Source: Anniella stebbinsi (Eukaryota > Chordata > Lepidosauria > Squamata > Anniellidae). Taken from it: 64,000 nucleotides of DNA. The position numbers were made by a program, and so were the translations under genes. Below are positions 10,503-20,932 of this stretch, in pieces; position 1 is the stretch's first letter; each line of letters begins with the position of its first letter. The notes beneath the pieces are model-generated. The model was not told the DNA's origin. It saw nothing but the letters and a program-made list of their open reading frames with translations, and searched no databases. The stretch is from NCBI GenBank assembly GCA_029215795.1, contig JARDYH010000003.1, positions 13,219,001 to 13,283,000 of the forward strand, written 5' to 3'.

Positions 10503-10702
10503 GACCCTGTTCAGACAACACGCTAAGCCGTGGTGGTTAAGCATTTTGAGCAAAACATTATGGGTTAGTGTGTCATGTGAACCATGACTTAGCATGTCAT
10601 GTGAACCATTCCTAACCATGGAGGCTACATAGACATAGTTTAAAGATGCTCACTAACCATTTGCTGCTTAACTATGGCTTAGCGTGTTGTCTGAACGGAC
10701 CC
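10503..10702. mobile_element. MITE with CCTGTTCAGACAACACG terminal repeat, GAA duplication
   Basis: The left end GACCCTGTTCAGACAACACG and the right end CGTGTTGTCTGAACGGACCC are inverse copies. GAA flanks both (10500-10502 and 10703-10705). The interior has inverse segments such as GCTAAGCC and TGGTTAAGC. Related copies lie at 15317-15512, 34349-34605, 35300-35503 and 50504-50717. The 3-bp duplication suggests a PIF/Harbinger-like superfamily. Confidence 0.7.
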
Positions 10703-10705
10703 GAA

Positions 10706-11490
10706 GTGTTGAGGTGGAGCGAAAGGTCCTGAGGAAGCAGGTGAGACATCATTTCAGCTCAAAGGAAGGTGCGAAACTACAATTGCATTGGGCTTCAAAC
10801 TGATCTGTAAAAAAAAGAAAAGAAAGTTGGGTTATTCATCTCTGCAAGGGAAACCTTATCTTTAAAAATAATTGGTACTGGGCCCAAAAACAATAATTAA
10901 CAGAGCAATCAAACAATCTCCCTGCTTTTTCCTTTAAAGTCATCATCTGGAAGAATTCATGAGCATTATGCTCTTTCTTGCAGCCCTGGGGCTCTGTTGT
11001 GTACGATCTTTCTCCCCCTCTTCCTCCTCCACAATTTGTGCAACCTTATAATGATCCTGTTCTTTAAAGGCAAAAAAAGAAAGTTTGCTATCATGGATGT
11101 CCAGAGAAATAATTCCTGGAGTGTGTTGGTGTCAAGGTCTATGACTTGTAATTGCAGATTGTTGACTTGAATATTTGCAGTCTTCTTCATACGACTGCAC
11201 CATTATACGATGATGAAGAAAAGCAATGACAAAGATTGGGCGGCTGTCCCTGTTGGTGATTTACTGTGTTGTATGTGATTATATATTTCAGAACTAACTT
11301 CTAACAAATTGTTTCATTTGTCCATTAAACAATAACAGAGAAAGACACTAGAAGAACATAAAGCTTGAATTCATCCATTGAACAACAATAATGTTGCACT
11401 TCTAAACCAAATTCAAAACAACAACCCTAAGTTTGAATTTCACACCTCTTACACAAAATCTGCCTTGGCTGTGTTGAATCCAGTCAGACT
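10706..11490. other. Intergenic, no gene seen
   Basis: Unique, AT-rich sequence. The part near 11230-11490 may be 3' non-coding sequence of the hAT element whose coding remains follow, but I cannot show this. Confidence 0.35.
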
Positions 11491-11518
11491 TGGTGGTGGT
11501 GGTGGTGGTGGTGGTGGT
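11491..11518 (+). repeat. (TGG)n microsatellite
   Basis: An uninterrupted GGT/TGG run of nine units. Confidence 0.95.
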
Positions 11519-11595
11519 ACTTGCCTTTCCATGACATAAAAGAAAATATAATACAAAGTGGATCATTCTTTAAACAAAACCGGAGTCTTCAACGG

Positions 11596-11782
11596 TTTTG
11601 GCTGAAACAGTCAATAACTTCTTTTAGAAATATCTCCGTGGGATAGGTCTTCAACTTTTCTCTATGGATACTCAACGAACACAAGCCAGGCAATCAATCT
11701 TCACTCATTGTTGAGTGTTGCCGTGTCTTCACCCTGTGCCAAATGATAAAGGATTGTTCAATTGTGCATGTTGTAACTCAAG
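11596..11782 (-). pseudogene. hAT transposase relic, C-terminal dimerisation region
   Basis: Read on the minus strand, this encodes fragments such as TTCTIEQSF, RVKTRQHSTMSED and GLCSLSIHREKL, then EVIDCFS. These match the C-terminal dimerisation domain of hAT-family transposases, in particular the zinc-finger-MYM/THAP12-like group (pattern xxRSFSxLxRxKT...STM...L...L..L.IHR). Stops and frame changes break it. The rest of the gene lies at 13316-14345, beyond an L2 insertion. It could be a dead transposon or a dead copy of a host gene derived from one. The large gap relative to intact members and the stops make it non-functional. Confidence 0.7.
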
Positions 11783-13308
11783 GGAGTTCTTAAAAAGCCC
11801 TCCCTGGACCCTCTGGACCTTAATAACTACAGGCCAGTATCAAATCTTCCGTTTTTGGGCAAGGTGATCGAGAGGGCGGTTGCCTCCCAACTCCAAGCAG
11901 TTTTGGATGATACAGATTTTCTAGACCCATTTCAAACCGGCTTCAGGGCAGGATACGGAGTTAAGACCGCTATGGTCGCCTTAGTGGATGATCTACGCCT
12001 GAGTATTGACAGGGGGAGTGTGTCCCTGTTGGTACTTCTGGACCTCTCAGCGGCTTTTGATACCATTGACCATGGTATCCTTCTCGAACCCCTGAGGGGA
12101 TTGGGAATCGGGGGCACTGTGCTTCAGTGGTTCCGGTCCTATCTCGGGCAGGTTCCAGATGGTGATGCTTGGGGATAGCTGCACTTTAAAGAAGGAGCTG
12201 CTATGTGGTGTACCACAAGGTGCCATCCTTTCCCCAATGCTGTTTAACATTTATATGAAACCGCTGGGAGAGATCATCCGGAGGCATGGGGCGGGGTGCT
12301 ATCAGTATGCTGATGACACCCAAATATATTTCTCTATACCTTTGACAACATCGTCAGCTAAGGATAGCATATCTCCTCTGAATGAATGCTTGGAGGCGGT
12401 AATGGGCTGGATGAGGAAAAACAAACTGAAGCTGAATCCAGACAAGACGGAGGTGTTTGCTGTCAAAGGCCACAACCTGGGTTTAGAGGTGTGTCAACCA
12501 GTTCTGGATGGGTTTACACCCCCCCCCCCAAAAGACTGTGTTCACAGCTTGGGGGTACTTCTGGATCCATCGCTCCAAATGACAGCCCAGATAGATGCGA
12601 CGGCCAGGAGTGCCTACTATCAGCTTCGGCTGATACGCCAGCTGCGCCCCTTCCTAGAGTTGGATGACCTAAAGATGATAGTGCACGTGCTGGTAACTTC
12701 GAGGCTCGACTTCTGCAATGTGCTGTATATAGTGCTACCTTTGTGCCTAGTCTGGAAACTTCAATTAGCTCAAAATATGGCGGCCAGGTTGGTCACCAGT
12801 ACACCTAGGGGTGACCACATAACACCAATCTTAAAATCACTCCACTGGCTGCCAATTAGTTTCCGGGCAATGTATAAAGTGTTGGTTATTACCTTTCAAG
12901 CCCTACATGGTTTGGGTCCAGGTTACCTGCGCTATCGCCTTCTCCCATATAATCTGCCCCGCACACTCAGGTCCTCTGGGAAGAATTTACTCCAGTCAGC
13001 CAGAACTAGGCTGGCGAGTGTTACCCAGAGGACCTTCTCTTCTGCCGCTTCCAGACTGTGGAATGGCCTGCCGGAGGAGATTTGACAAATTAGCAGTCTT
13101 CTTGAATTTAAGAGAGCCTTGAAGCCTGCTCTCTTCCAGCAGGCCTACCCAGTTCAATTTTAAGATGTTTTTAATAATGTATTTGTTTTTATCTGTTTTA
13201 ATGGTTTATCTATTTTATTGTTTTTATATTTATATTTATTGTTGTTCCCGCCTCGATCTGGATGGAGAGGTGGGTTAGAAATGAAATTAAATAAATAAAT
13301 AAATAAAT
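11783..13308 (+). mobile_element. L2-type LINE, 5'-truncated, reverse transcriptase relic
   Basis: The element encodes the ORF2 reverse transcriptase from about motif 0/1 onward: FQTGFRAGYG near the start, LLDLSAAFDTIDH, GVPQGAILSPMLFN, then YADDTQIYF at about 12306-12332. A thumb and C-terminal region follows (SRLDFCNVLY, LHWLPISFRAMYKVL, LWNGLPEEI). A frame change lies near 12155-12170, and a stop at about 13083 replaces the arginine codon seen at the same place in the copy at 26500-27875 (a CGA-to-TGA type change). The 3' end has GCCTCGATCTGGATGG and an AAATAAAT tail. The endonuclease and ORF1 are absent. It sits inside the hAT transposase relic. Confidence 0.88.
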
Positions 13309-13315
13309 ACGTATG

Positions 13316-14345
13316 GACATTTTAATAACACAGAACAGTTTGGTGTGGCCCGATAGTTCAGTAAAGGTCATGTTGGATACGTCACACGATGCTGGCTGTA
13401 TTTCTTTGGTATGTCTTTTTGTCCACAACTCATACCAAGTGACAGATTCGTCCCCAAAGTTTTCAAATTTCTAAAGTTACTGAAAGGAATTGACATGAGC
13501 TTGAAAATCTCTTTCTTCAGTATGGTACATCTGAGATGGATCTAGTCTCAGCAAATTGTTAGTAGGTTGGTTTTCATCATGGTCACGAGTCCTCAATGGG
13601 GTAATAACTGAATCCAGGTAGGGAATGTAGATGGACTGCTGATCAAACTCTTCTGTGAATTGGTAGAGATGTTTGGCTTGGTTTTTTTCTGTTGGATGGT
13701 TTGTCTAGATGCTTCAAGTTCTACAGCTGCTTCAGCTGCCAGTTTCTTGGACTTCTCAGTTATTATGCTAAAGGTCTCCTCACTAGCTTCCCTGTGTTGT
13801 TCCATTATTCCCACCTTGCATACGTGCTTTCATTTCCATTACATTTCACTTCACAGATTGCAGAGTTTGGTGACTGGCTCTAGCATCAAAGAATACTTGC
13901 TTATGATCACAAGACAAACGGTAACAATTGATGTCAGTGATGCACACAGCAGCTAGTTGAAAGTTGTCTTGTCTTGGTGTTGCTTGATCCTGCTAACTGC
14001 TTGAGTTGCAAGATAATACCTGTATAATTTCCTGCAAACACATGGATACTCTTGTGTTTTTACATTCACCGTGTTTCACATAGCATTGATATGTTGGGTA
14101 TTAGATGTCACCTATGGATGCTCTCACGGAAAAAAATATATGATGGCTATAATTTTGTAACTGTATTACACACATCGCTTACACTATTCATATCATTTAC
14201 ATTGAGAAAGTCTGTGGGATGAGCAGTAGACAAAGATTGCCTGAGGACAGATGGCCTTGATTTGTGCTTGAAGACCACCTTCCTTTCCTGTCATGGCTGA
14301 ACAACCATCGTATCTTTGTCCATCTAAGAGAGCAATCCTATGTCT
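13316..14345 (-). pseudogene. hAT transposase relic (zf-MYM/THAP12-like), central region
   Basis: On the minus strand, the highest coordinates (about 14200-14335) encode RYDGCSAMTGKEGGLQA, then IKAICPQAIFVYCSSHRLSQ. This is the hAT catalytic-core pattern of a DG..YDG..S.M.GK..G.QA.I block followed by C..HRL. Further on (about 14020-13600) come EIIQVLSCNSSS, TDINCYRLSCDHKQ and KSKKLAAEAAVELEASRQ. Then at about 13600-13316 come LDSVITPLRTRDHDENQPTN and WTKRHTKEIQPASCD. Several frameshifts and stops are needed. The order and spacing match a DUF4371/hAT-dimer protein, with the C terminus at 11596-11782. The 5' end (zinc finger) is not found. Confidence 0.68.
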
Positions 14346-14810
14346 CCTAGACTAGAGTCTTGTGGGGTGAGGGCATAGCATATTTCAGTTCCTGGATCTG
14401 AGGCCGGAGACAGCAGTCCGACCTCAGACCCAGGATCATGTTGGCTGCCTCTAAAAGCTCACAAATGCAAGCTCAGAGAGGAAGAAAAGGGGGAAGTTCT
14501 GCGGGCGGGAATAGAGGAGGAGCCCAGGGTGGCCAGCTTGCGGAGAATCCTCCAGCTGCCCCAGCCTCCTACCCCTGCTAGACAGGCAAAATTGCCCATC
14601 TAGTGAAAATGTAGGGTGAGAGGAATGTGGAAGATTGTGCCCTAACTTATTGAGTTCTAGTCCCAAATAAGAATAAGTAGATAAGAATGTGTTGGCTATG
14701 GTTACTGCAATTTGGCCAAGGATTGGAATGAGCCAAAGGAATTCCTCATGTACAGATGCTTTCCCATCATTTTCTTTCACAAATCTTACACATAGGGACA
14801 GTTGTTCTAT
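14346..14810. other. Intergenic, no gene seen
   Basis: Unique sequence. The minus-strand open frame here shows no recognisable family. Confidence 0.35.
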
Positions 14811-15021
14811 GCCTCTTTATCACAACAGTTAAAGGTGCAGGCACTATACTGGAGTGACCATATACAAAAGAAGGCAGGGCCCCTGCAACTTTAACTGTGG
14901 TGATGAAGAGGGAATTTCACCAGGAACTAACTGCATACAAATGACACTGGCTGAAATTCCCTTTTCTCTGCAACTGTTAAAGTTACAGGAGCCCTGACCT
15001 GGATTTTATCTGGTCAGCCTA
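14811..15021 (+). mobile_element. hAT-type foldback MITE, subfamily B, left half missing
   Basis: It starts within the first arm (CTCTTTATCACAACAG), runs through the spacer (GAGTGACCATATACAAAAG) and the whole second arm, and ends GGTCAGCCTA. It is joined directly to another copy at 15022, in the same orientation, with no sequence between. Confidence 0.85.
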
Positions 15022-15316
15022 ACCATATGAAAAGGAGGACAGGGCTCATGTAACTTTAACAGTTGCAGACAAAAGGGAATTTCAGCCAGTGTCATTTGTA
15101 TGCAATTAGTTCCTGGTGAAATTCCCTCTTCATCACAACAATTAAAGTTGCAGGCACTATACTGGAGTGACCAGATACAAAAGAGGGCAGGGCCCCTGCA
15201 GCTTTAACTGTTGTGATGAAGAGGGAATTTCACCAGGAACTAATTGCATACAATTAGTTTCTCTACAACTGTTAAAGTTACATGAGCCCTGTCCTCCTTT
15301 TCATATGGTCAGCCTA
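15022..15316 (+). mobile_element. hAT-type foldback MITE, subfamily B, head-to-tail with previous copy
   Basis: It begins ACCATATGAAAAGG, lacking the outer TAGGCTG, and ends CATATGGTCAGCCTA. A short internal loss (about 15252-15268) removes part of the second arm (GACACTGGCTGAAATTCCC). No target duplication is visible. The tandem join suggests recombination between copies or an insertion at an existing end. Confidence 0.85.
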
Positions 15317-15512
15317 GCTAAGCCACAGTGGTTAAGCTTTTTGAGCTAAACGTTATGGGTTAGTGTGTTGTGTGAACCATGACTTAGTGTGTTGTCTGAA
15401 CCATTTTTAACCATGGTGACTACATAACCACAGTTTAAAGATGCTCAGTAACTATTAGCTACAAAAAGTTTAGCGGCCTAACCATGGCTTAGTGTGTTGT
15501 CTGAACAGGCCC
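15317..15512. mobile_element. CCTGTTCAG-family MITE, left end missing
   Basis: It starts GCTAAGCCACAGTGG, exactly where the hAT copy ends, so the outer GGGCCTGTTCAGACAACAC is lost. The right end is intact as GTTGTCTGAACAGGCCC. Inner mirror segments (GGTTAAGC, AACCATGGCTTAG) are present. Confidence 0.75.
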
Positions 15513-16335
15513 ATACAGTCATGCCTGAAGTCTTAACTTCTGCTCTCTCCCCAGTTTCCCTTGCTTCTGATAAAGCCCAGGAGAAGCCATCACACGGCCA
15601 CTTTTCCCATGGGTCTTGTTTGTAGTTCAGGAATTGCAGCCAGCCAGGAAAGCTGCAGAGCAAGGGAGAGATGTGCAGTAGAATGTGTGTGTGTGTGGGG
15701 GGGGGGGGGAAGCATAGCATCCTTGGTCACCCTGCAAAGCTGTAATTTCAAAAAACCCACCAAAAGAACTGCAAAAAGAACCTGTATAGTGCCCTGGGAA
15801 TGAGGCAGAAAAATGGAAGCCTCTTCGGCTGGAAGACAAAAAGTTTAGAAATTGGAGAACAGAGGTAAGTCATTCAGTCCTGCTTACATCTGAATAGATG
15901 TGTGGATGCTGGTCCTTCTTATTTGTGAGTAGACATGCTTCCCACTATAAACTGGTAATGATGGGAGTTGACGGAATGTTGGATTCGTTCAGTCCTTCCC
16001 ACTTTAACATCTGGCCCTAGCGACCACTGGAATGGGGACCCCCAGGGGCTTCTCCATAAAAGAATCTGGCACTTGAGTGGAACAATGTCTCCACTATGAT
16101 AGACGATATTGTCCTGTCACCAGTGTTGAAGTAAGATTCAGCTGCCAGTTCAACTGGCTTCTGTACATGGAATTCAGTGGAGGGGGTACCATCTTGTCTT
16201 TCACCTCATGCCATAAAACATCTTGGGCCAGCCTTATGATATGTATACCTCCTCAGAAGTTCCTTCACTGCTTGTGTTTAGGACAGTAGTTAGTTAGCCC
16301 CCCTCTTTTTAATTGGGTTTTTGAGCCCTCCTAGG
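15513..16335. other. Intergenic, no gene seen
   Basis: Mixed sequence with a GT/G run near 15683-15710 and an old CTTCTGAGTA-type repeat fragment near 15895-15930. No coding region is supported. Confidence 0.4.
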
Positions 16336-16465
16336 TAGAATCATAGAATCATAGAACAGTAGAGTTGGAAAGGGCCTATAAGGCCATTGAGTCCAACTCC
16401 CTGCTCAATGCAGAAATCCACCTTAAAGCATACTCGACAGGTGGCTGTCCAGCTGCCTCTTGATC
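16336..16465 (-). mobile_element. CR1 LINE 3' end, minus strand
   Basis: The stretch opens with ATCATAGAATCATAGAA, the inverse of the ATTCTATGAT 8-bp-type repeat that ends CR1 elements. It continues AGAGTTGGAAAGGGCC, then AGGCCATTGAGTCCAACTCC and CTGTCCAGCTGCCTC. This is the classical amniote CR1 3' untranslated end, of a different subfamily from the copies ending GCTCTTCTTATGTTC. Confidence 0.88.
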
Positions 16466-16491
16466 CTTTGAATTGTATTGTCTGCTATACT

Positions 16492-16710
16492 GGCTCAATT
16501 CGGACGACACAATAAACAACTGGTGTGGGGGAAACAATCGTCAGTTGTTTTGACTATCGTGTCATCCTAATGCTGCCATAGTCAACTCAGTGTGATAGTC
16601 AACTCAGTTGATTATTTATTACCATGTTGTGTGGGGAGTACCCCCTAGATGAACAACTGTAAAGTTGATTATTACCCCACCCTTGACTATCATGTCGTCC
16701 GAATTGAGCT
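16492..16710. mobile_element. MITE with GGCTCAATTCGGACGACA terminal repeat
   Basis: The left end GGCTCAATTCGGACGACA and the right end TGTCGTCCGAATTGAGCT are inverse copies over 18 bases with one change. Inner segments mirror too (CAACTGTAAAGTTGATTATTACC against AATAAATAATC-type arms). Flanks ACT and ATT agree at two of three bases. The end resembles that of the CCTGTTCAGACAACAC family, so the two may be related. It lies within an old LINE/SINE tail. Confidence 0.75.
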
Positions 16711-16850
16711 ATTGTTTTATATCTTTTAGTTTATGCCACCCTGATCTCTATAGGAAGGAAGAATGAGATATAAATTAAATAGATGGCTGGCCACTGTGGG
16801 AACAAAATCTTAGACAGGACTGATCCAGTATGGCTCTCCTTATGCTCTTA
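16711..16850 (+). mobile_element. SINE/LINE tail followed by a CR1-like 3' end
   Basis: TTTATGCCACCCTGATC...ATATAAATTAAAT (to about 16780) is a SINE or L2-like tail. GGCTGGCCACTGTGGGAAC, then CTGATCCAGTATGGCTCTCC and CTTATGCTCTTA (16787-16848) is the plus-strand end of the CR1-like family. Confidence 0.6.
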
Positions 16851-17675
16851 CATGGCAGTGGCCAGTCCTATGGCCCTGGTCAAGCATCTTTCCCTTCCCC
16901 TCAGGATGAGACCAGTTCCATCACTCCTCACCCTAGTGGGGAAAATAACAATATTTGTGACATTTCCACTGGAGGGAAGTGCCTCAGCGGACCCCTGTGC
17001 TGTTTCCTGCATGGAATGGCCCTCTCAGAGTTGCAAGTCGTCACAGGGAGTGTGGGGAGAGACAGGAATCCATATTCTATGATTGATATAAATTATTATT
17101 ATATTATGTGAAGCTGAGACTATGTTGATGCTATTGCTCCAATATAAAAATGCTGCTGAACCATTTTGATATACTGTTATCTATGTTTTGCAATTTCATG
17201 GTTATTTTTTCATGCATTGTAATCCACTTTGGGCACATTCTCTTGCAAGGGAAAGTAGCATACAAAAAAACTGAGGATGATGCCCATCTTTCTTTCCCAA
17301 GCAATGCTAACAGAAACGTTGAGGGAGGGGGAGGGAGTTTCCTGATCAGGAAGACAGAACCGAGGCAGGGAGGTTGAACACCACTCGTGTGATCCAGTTT
17401 GGGCACCTCCTGCAACTGTTTTCAATTCTCTGCTTTAAAAGAGGAGGACCTATTCGTGAAAGTGATGCATCAAGTCCATTTTAGTCTGTTTCTATACAAA
17501 GCCAGTAACAAAAAGCCACAACAATCTGATTCATCAAATGAGGGCATTGTTTGTCCCTTTCAAAAGAGTCCACTGTTTATCCCCTTGGATTCTCAACTCT
17601 CAGACAAAATATCCATAATTACAGAATGGCTTTCAGCTGGGAAATATTGGAAGAAGCCTACAAAAGGGCCCTTCT
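16851..17675. other. Intergenic, no gene seen
   Basis: Unique AT-rich sequence. Short open frames occur on both strands and overlap at 17131-17425. None is recognisable. Confidence 0.35.
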
Positions 17676-17683
17676 AATTAAAA

Positions 17684-17802
17684 CTCTCTCTCTTTCTCTC
17701 TCTCTCTCATTCTGTGTGTGTGAATGCATGCATGCATGCAGATAGAGAGATAGAGAGATAAGAATGAATGTTAGTAGGTAGGTAGGTAGGTAGGTAGGTA
17801 TA
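17684..17802. repeat. Microsatellite cluster: (CT)n, (TGCA)n, (TAGA)n, (TAGG)n
   Basis: Adjacent short tandem runs: TCTCTCTTTCTC to about 17709, GTGTGTGTG, ATGCATGCATGC to about 17740, GATAGAGAGATAGAGAGATA to about 17761, and GTAGGTAGGTAGGTAGG to about 17801. Confidence 0.9.
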
Positions 17803-17847
17803 TAGGTAAGATATTTAAAATTGTGTATGTATATAGCTATATAAATA

Positions 17848-18049
17848 TTAGAGGTGTGCAGTGCCTCAGATCTGAACCCTGAATTCAAGACGAAGCAGGC
17901 CGATTCGACCCAAATCCAGTTATCTAAGGTGCTGAACCCTTTCCCTAAAATGGTCCCTTGGGTAACTCCTTTAGACTTCTGGCTGGCTGTAATTAAAACC
18001 CAGAATGGAATCACCACTCCACCAAAATTGGAGCCACCAGCCTCTCCTT
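17848..18049. mobile_element. Mosaic: hAT-like end joined to GGAGGCTGGTGG MITE (copy B)
   Basis: TTAGAGGTGTGCAGTGCC (about 17848-17865) looks like the TAGGGGTGTGCA terminus seen at 24516. At about 17921 the sequence changes to the GGAGGCTGGTGG family (TATCTAAGGTGCTGAACC), which continues to its inverted end GGAGCCACCAGCCTC. The first part is only a short end, so it is a chimera or a remnant of a larger element. Confidence 0.5.
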
Positions 18050-18059
18050 GTCCACGCAA

Positions 18060-18110
18060 CTAAGCTGGGTGAACCGATGGTCTAACTCAATATAAAGCAA
18101 ATGTCTGCAT
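18060..18110 (+). repeat. SINE tail fragment
   Basis: GATGGTCTAACTCAATATAAAG matches the region ATGGCCTGACTAGGGCAGG near the end of the tRNA-derived SINE at 48058-48262. It is a short degenerate remnant. Confidence 0.4.
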
Positions 18111-20752
18111 AAGGCTCTTGGACTAACTGGCTCTCATTCAAATGAAGTTGGGATTAGAACTTCCGTGTGTGCATATGAGTTATACATGCCTAGGCTCTGT
18201 CTGCAAAAGTCTTGGTCCTTCATCGTGGGTGCAGAGTTAACTCAAGGTGCTGGTTACCTCATCCACCAGGGAGATCCTATCTCACTTTCCCCTGCCATGC
18301 ACTCACTGTATGGAAATTAGGGTGGTCATGTGTCCTCTTTTACAGAGGACAGTCCTCTATTTCACAGGCAGTCAAGGGCAGGGCAGAGGGGGGGGCAGTG
18401 GGGTCAGTTGGCCCAGGGCCCATGATGTTGAGGGGGCACTCCAACAAGGAGGTTCCCCCCAGCTTACGCTACTGCTTCCATAGCGTAAGCGGCCCATCAA
18501 GAAGTGAGGAGCCCGCCTTGCGGAAACAGCGCAGAAGCCATCAATCGTGAATACCACAGTCAGACTACAAACTCCAGAAGGCAATTCCGCATGCGGGGCG
18601 GGGATATATGTGCCTAAATTGCGATGGTTGTCCTTACTGCGTCTCTTTCCTCAATCTTCTCCATGGCATATAATCTCTGGAGCGGAGGCTGACAAGGCAG
18701 AATCGCTTGATTTTTCTGTTGTTATTGATAAATTTGCCCAAAAGAAAAGCACGTAAAGCATTTCTGAATGTCTTACATCTTGAATAAAAGTGCTTCCCAT
18801 TACCTTTTTTATAAATCATTCTAGTTCATGTATGTATTTAGCACTGAATCAGTGCCACTGATTAAAAATACTTAATGAGCAGTTTGAAATGGGAGGGAGG
18901 CACACACTTCCCATCTGGCCTGGGCATATTAACAGCAATACACAGCCCTAGTCAGAGGGCTGTCCTCTCTTTTGAAGGTGAAGGGCAGCCCAGTCCAACT
19001 CTGGTTTAACAATAAAGAACCATCCTGAAGTCACAGCTGGGCCTCAAAGTTGCCCATCAATCGCACCTGGACAGCAGATTGAGCCAGGCACATGGGTCAC
19101 CTGATCACAGTCTCCCACACTATGATGAGATGTACCACATTTCTATTTAAAATAGAATACTTATTTCCAAATTTGCATCTATACATTTAAACTAGCATAT
19201 ACAAATTATGTGCAAATCAGCAGCATCTTTGGTCCCCTTTTTGGGGGAAGTGTTTCCTAATTGTTCATGATCCATCAGTGGCCACCCTAATGATTATTGT
19301 GTGAAAGGGGCTAGTGAATGGTCATAATTCTTGGCAAAAGCAGATACATAGATATACCAGCATGTTAATACCTTTTCAAGAATGCATTAGTTATTTATAT
19401 GGCTTTGTGCAGTCTACTGGGAGAGCTTGTTTGCAAATATTTATTCTTGTCTTTAGTGAAGGTGTTTTTTGCTTTGTTTTTGAATTTTGCCGTGATGTTC
19501 CAAGCCTTTTCATCAAGCCTTTGTTAGTTGTGTTTGGAAGAACTCCTGCCAAAACAATGGAGTACTTCACAAAGCGGCATTGAATTATGGGGTTCACATA
19601 CCGGTACAATGAGATTGTCTCACCCCCCGTTTGCATGCAAGAAGCTTTATATTTCAAAAGCAACATTTCTTTCTTTTCCTGCTTAAGCCTCTACAGGCCT
19701 TTGTCACTGAGAAAATCGTCAAAACCGCGGTTATGTCCCTGAATGTGTTTTTTGGTTTTTTAGTTCAATAACTAAGGGGGTCAGGAAGCCAAACACAGCA
19801 TCCTGCCCTTATAAATGTATGCACACTGTGGAATGTATATTCTACCTAAATCAAAACTAACTCCAGACCATTTATTATGACTATCAAAATGCCCATCATG
19901 TTGATAGATGAATGGGGTGTGTATGGAAGGGTGAGTAGATCCCACCCCATAGAACAGGAGCAGTGGTGGGCAGGTTTGTTACCTGGCTGAAACATGGCCA
20001 CAAAAGGCAGCATTTTAAATGTTCCCCATTGTCAAGAGGAAGAGGATGAGCCTTGGGATTCAGGTTCCAGTTAGGCCAGAAGTAAGAACACAGTCTAAAA
20101 CAAGCAGGGGGTCAAGTTCTGGGTCATCAATCAAAGAAAATGAGCAGGGTCTTGGTCCATTTGTTTCCATACTCAAGAGACAAGCTGTTCAGACAGAGCA
20201 GGGCTTTATAGGGCCTGAGGCATTATGGACAGGGCATTATGGACAGGGATTGGGCCTCAGTGTCACCTGACCGAGTGCCCAGGCAGGCTGGTACTTCAGT
20301 CTAGGTGGTGCTATCAAAACACAGAGACCAGTCTGCCAGACATTTCACTGAAGCTGCAGGAGATAAGGCCCTAGAGCCTGACCCCAAGGTGGCTGCTTAT
20401 AAAATGATAAAGAAGAGGAAAGGCATCATGCCCCCCCCAAAAAAAAACAAAGGGACAAAAGAGGGAAGTTATTTGCATAAAATGTATATATGCTAACATA
20501 TATGTATATATGCAGATTTAGAAAATTTAGAAAATATTATTATAACATAAATGAGAATACATCTCAGCATAATGTGGAAGACTGTGACTAGGTGACCATT
20601 ACGCCTGTCTATTCAGGTTGCTGTCCAGGTGATGTTGATGAGCAATAGTCCATGTGTATGTTTTCATTTTTAGCCCAGAATTGTACAGGGCAGTCCTTCA
20701 ACCGAAGGATGCCTTCAAATTTTATTTTATATATTTAGTACATTTCCAGTCT
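18111..20752. other. Intergenic, no gene seen; one old element end
   Basis: About 2.6 kb of mostly unique sequence. AGGGTGGTCATGTGTCCTC...GAGGACAGTCCTC (18321-18357) looks like a decayed DNA-transposon terminus with a short palindrome. Tandem GCATTATGGACAGG occurs twice near 20221-20247. A 90-codon plus-strand frame at 19314-19583 and a 91-codon minus-strand frame at 19391-19666 overlap and resemble nothing I know. Confidence 0.4.
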
Positions 20753-20932
20753 GCCCTGCCCTCTTTTGTATCTGGTCAGTCTAGGATAACTCCTGTGGCT
20801 TTAACTGTTGCGATGAAGAGGGAATTTCACCAGGTGTTGCATGCATACCAATGACACCTGCTGAAATTCCCTTTTGCTATACAACTGTTGAAGATACAGG
20901 AGCCCTGTCCTCCCTTCCATATGGTCACCCTA
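20753..20932 (-). mobile_element. hAT-type foldback MITE, subfamily A, half copy
   Basis: It starts in the spacer (CCCTCTTTTGTATCTGGTCA) and holds the full second arm (GCTTTAACTGTTGCGATG ... TTCCATATGGTCACCCTA). The first arm is absent. The half is itself an imperfect foldback: GGAATTTCACCAGGTG mirrors CACCTGCTGAAATTCCC. Confidence 0.85.

Noticed and set aside
19314..19666. Opposed frames of about 90 codons
   Set aside because: They overlap each other and have no resemblance or context supporting either.
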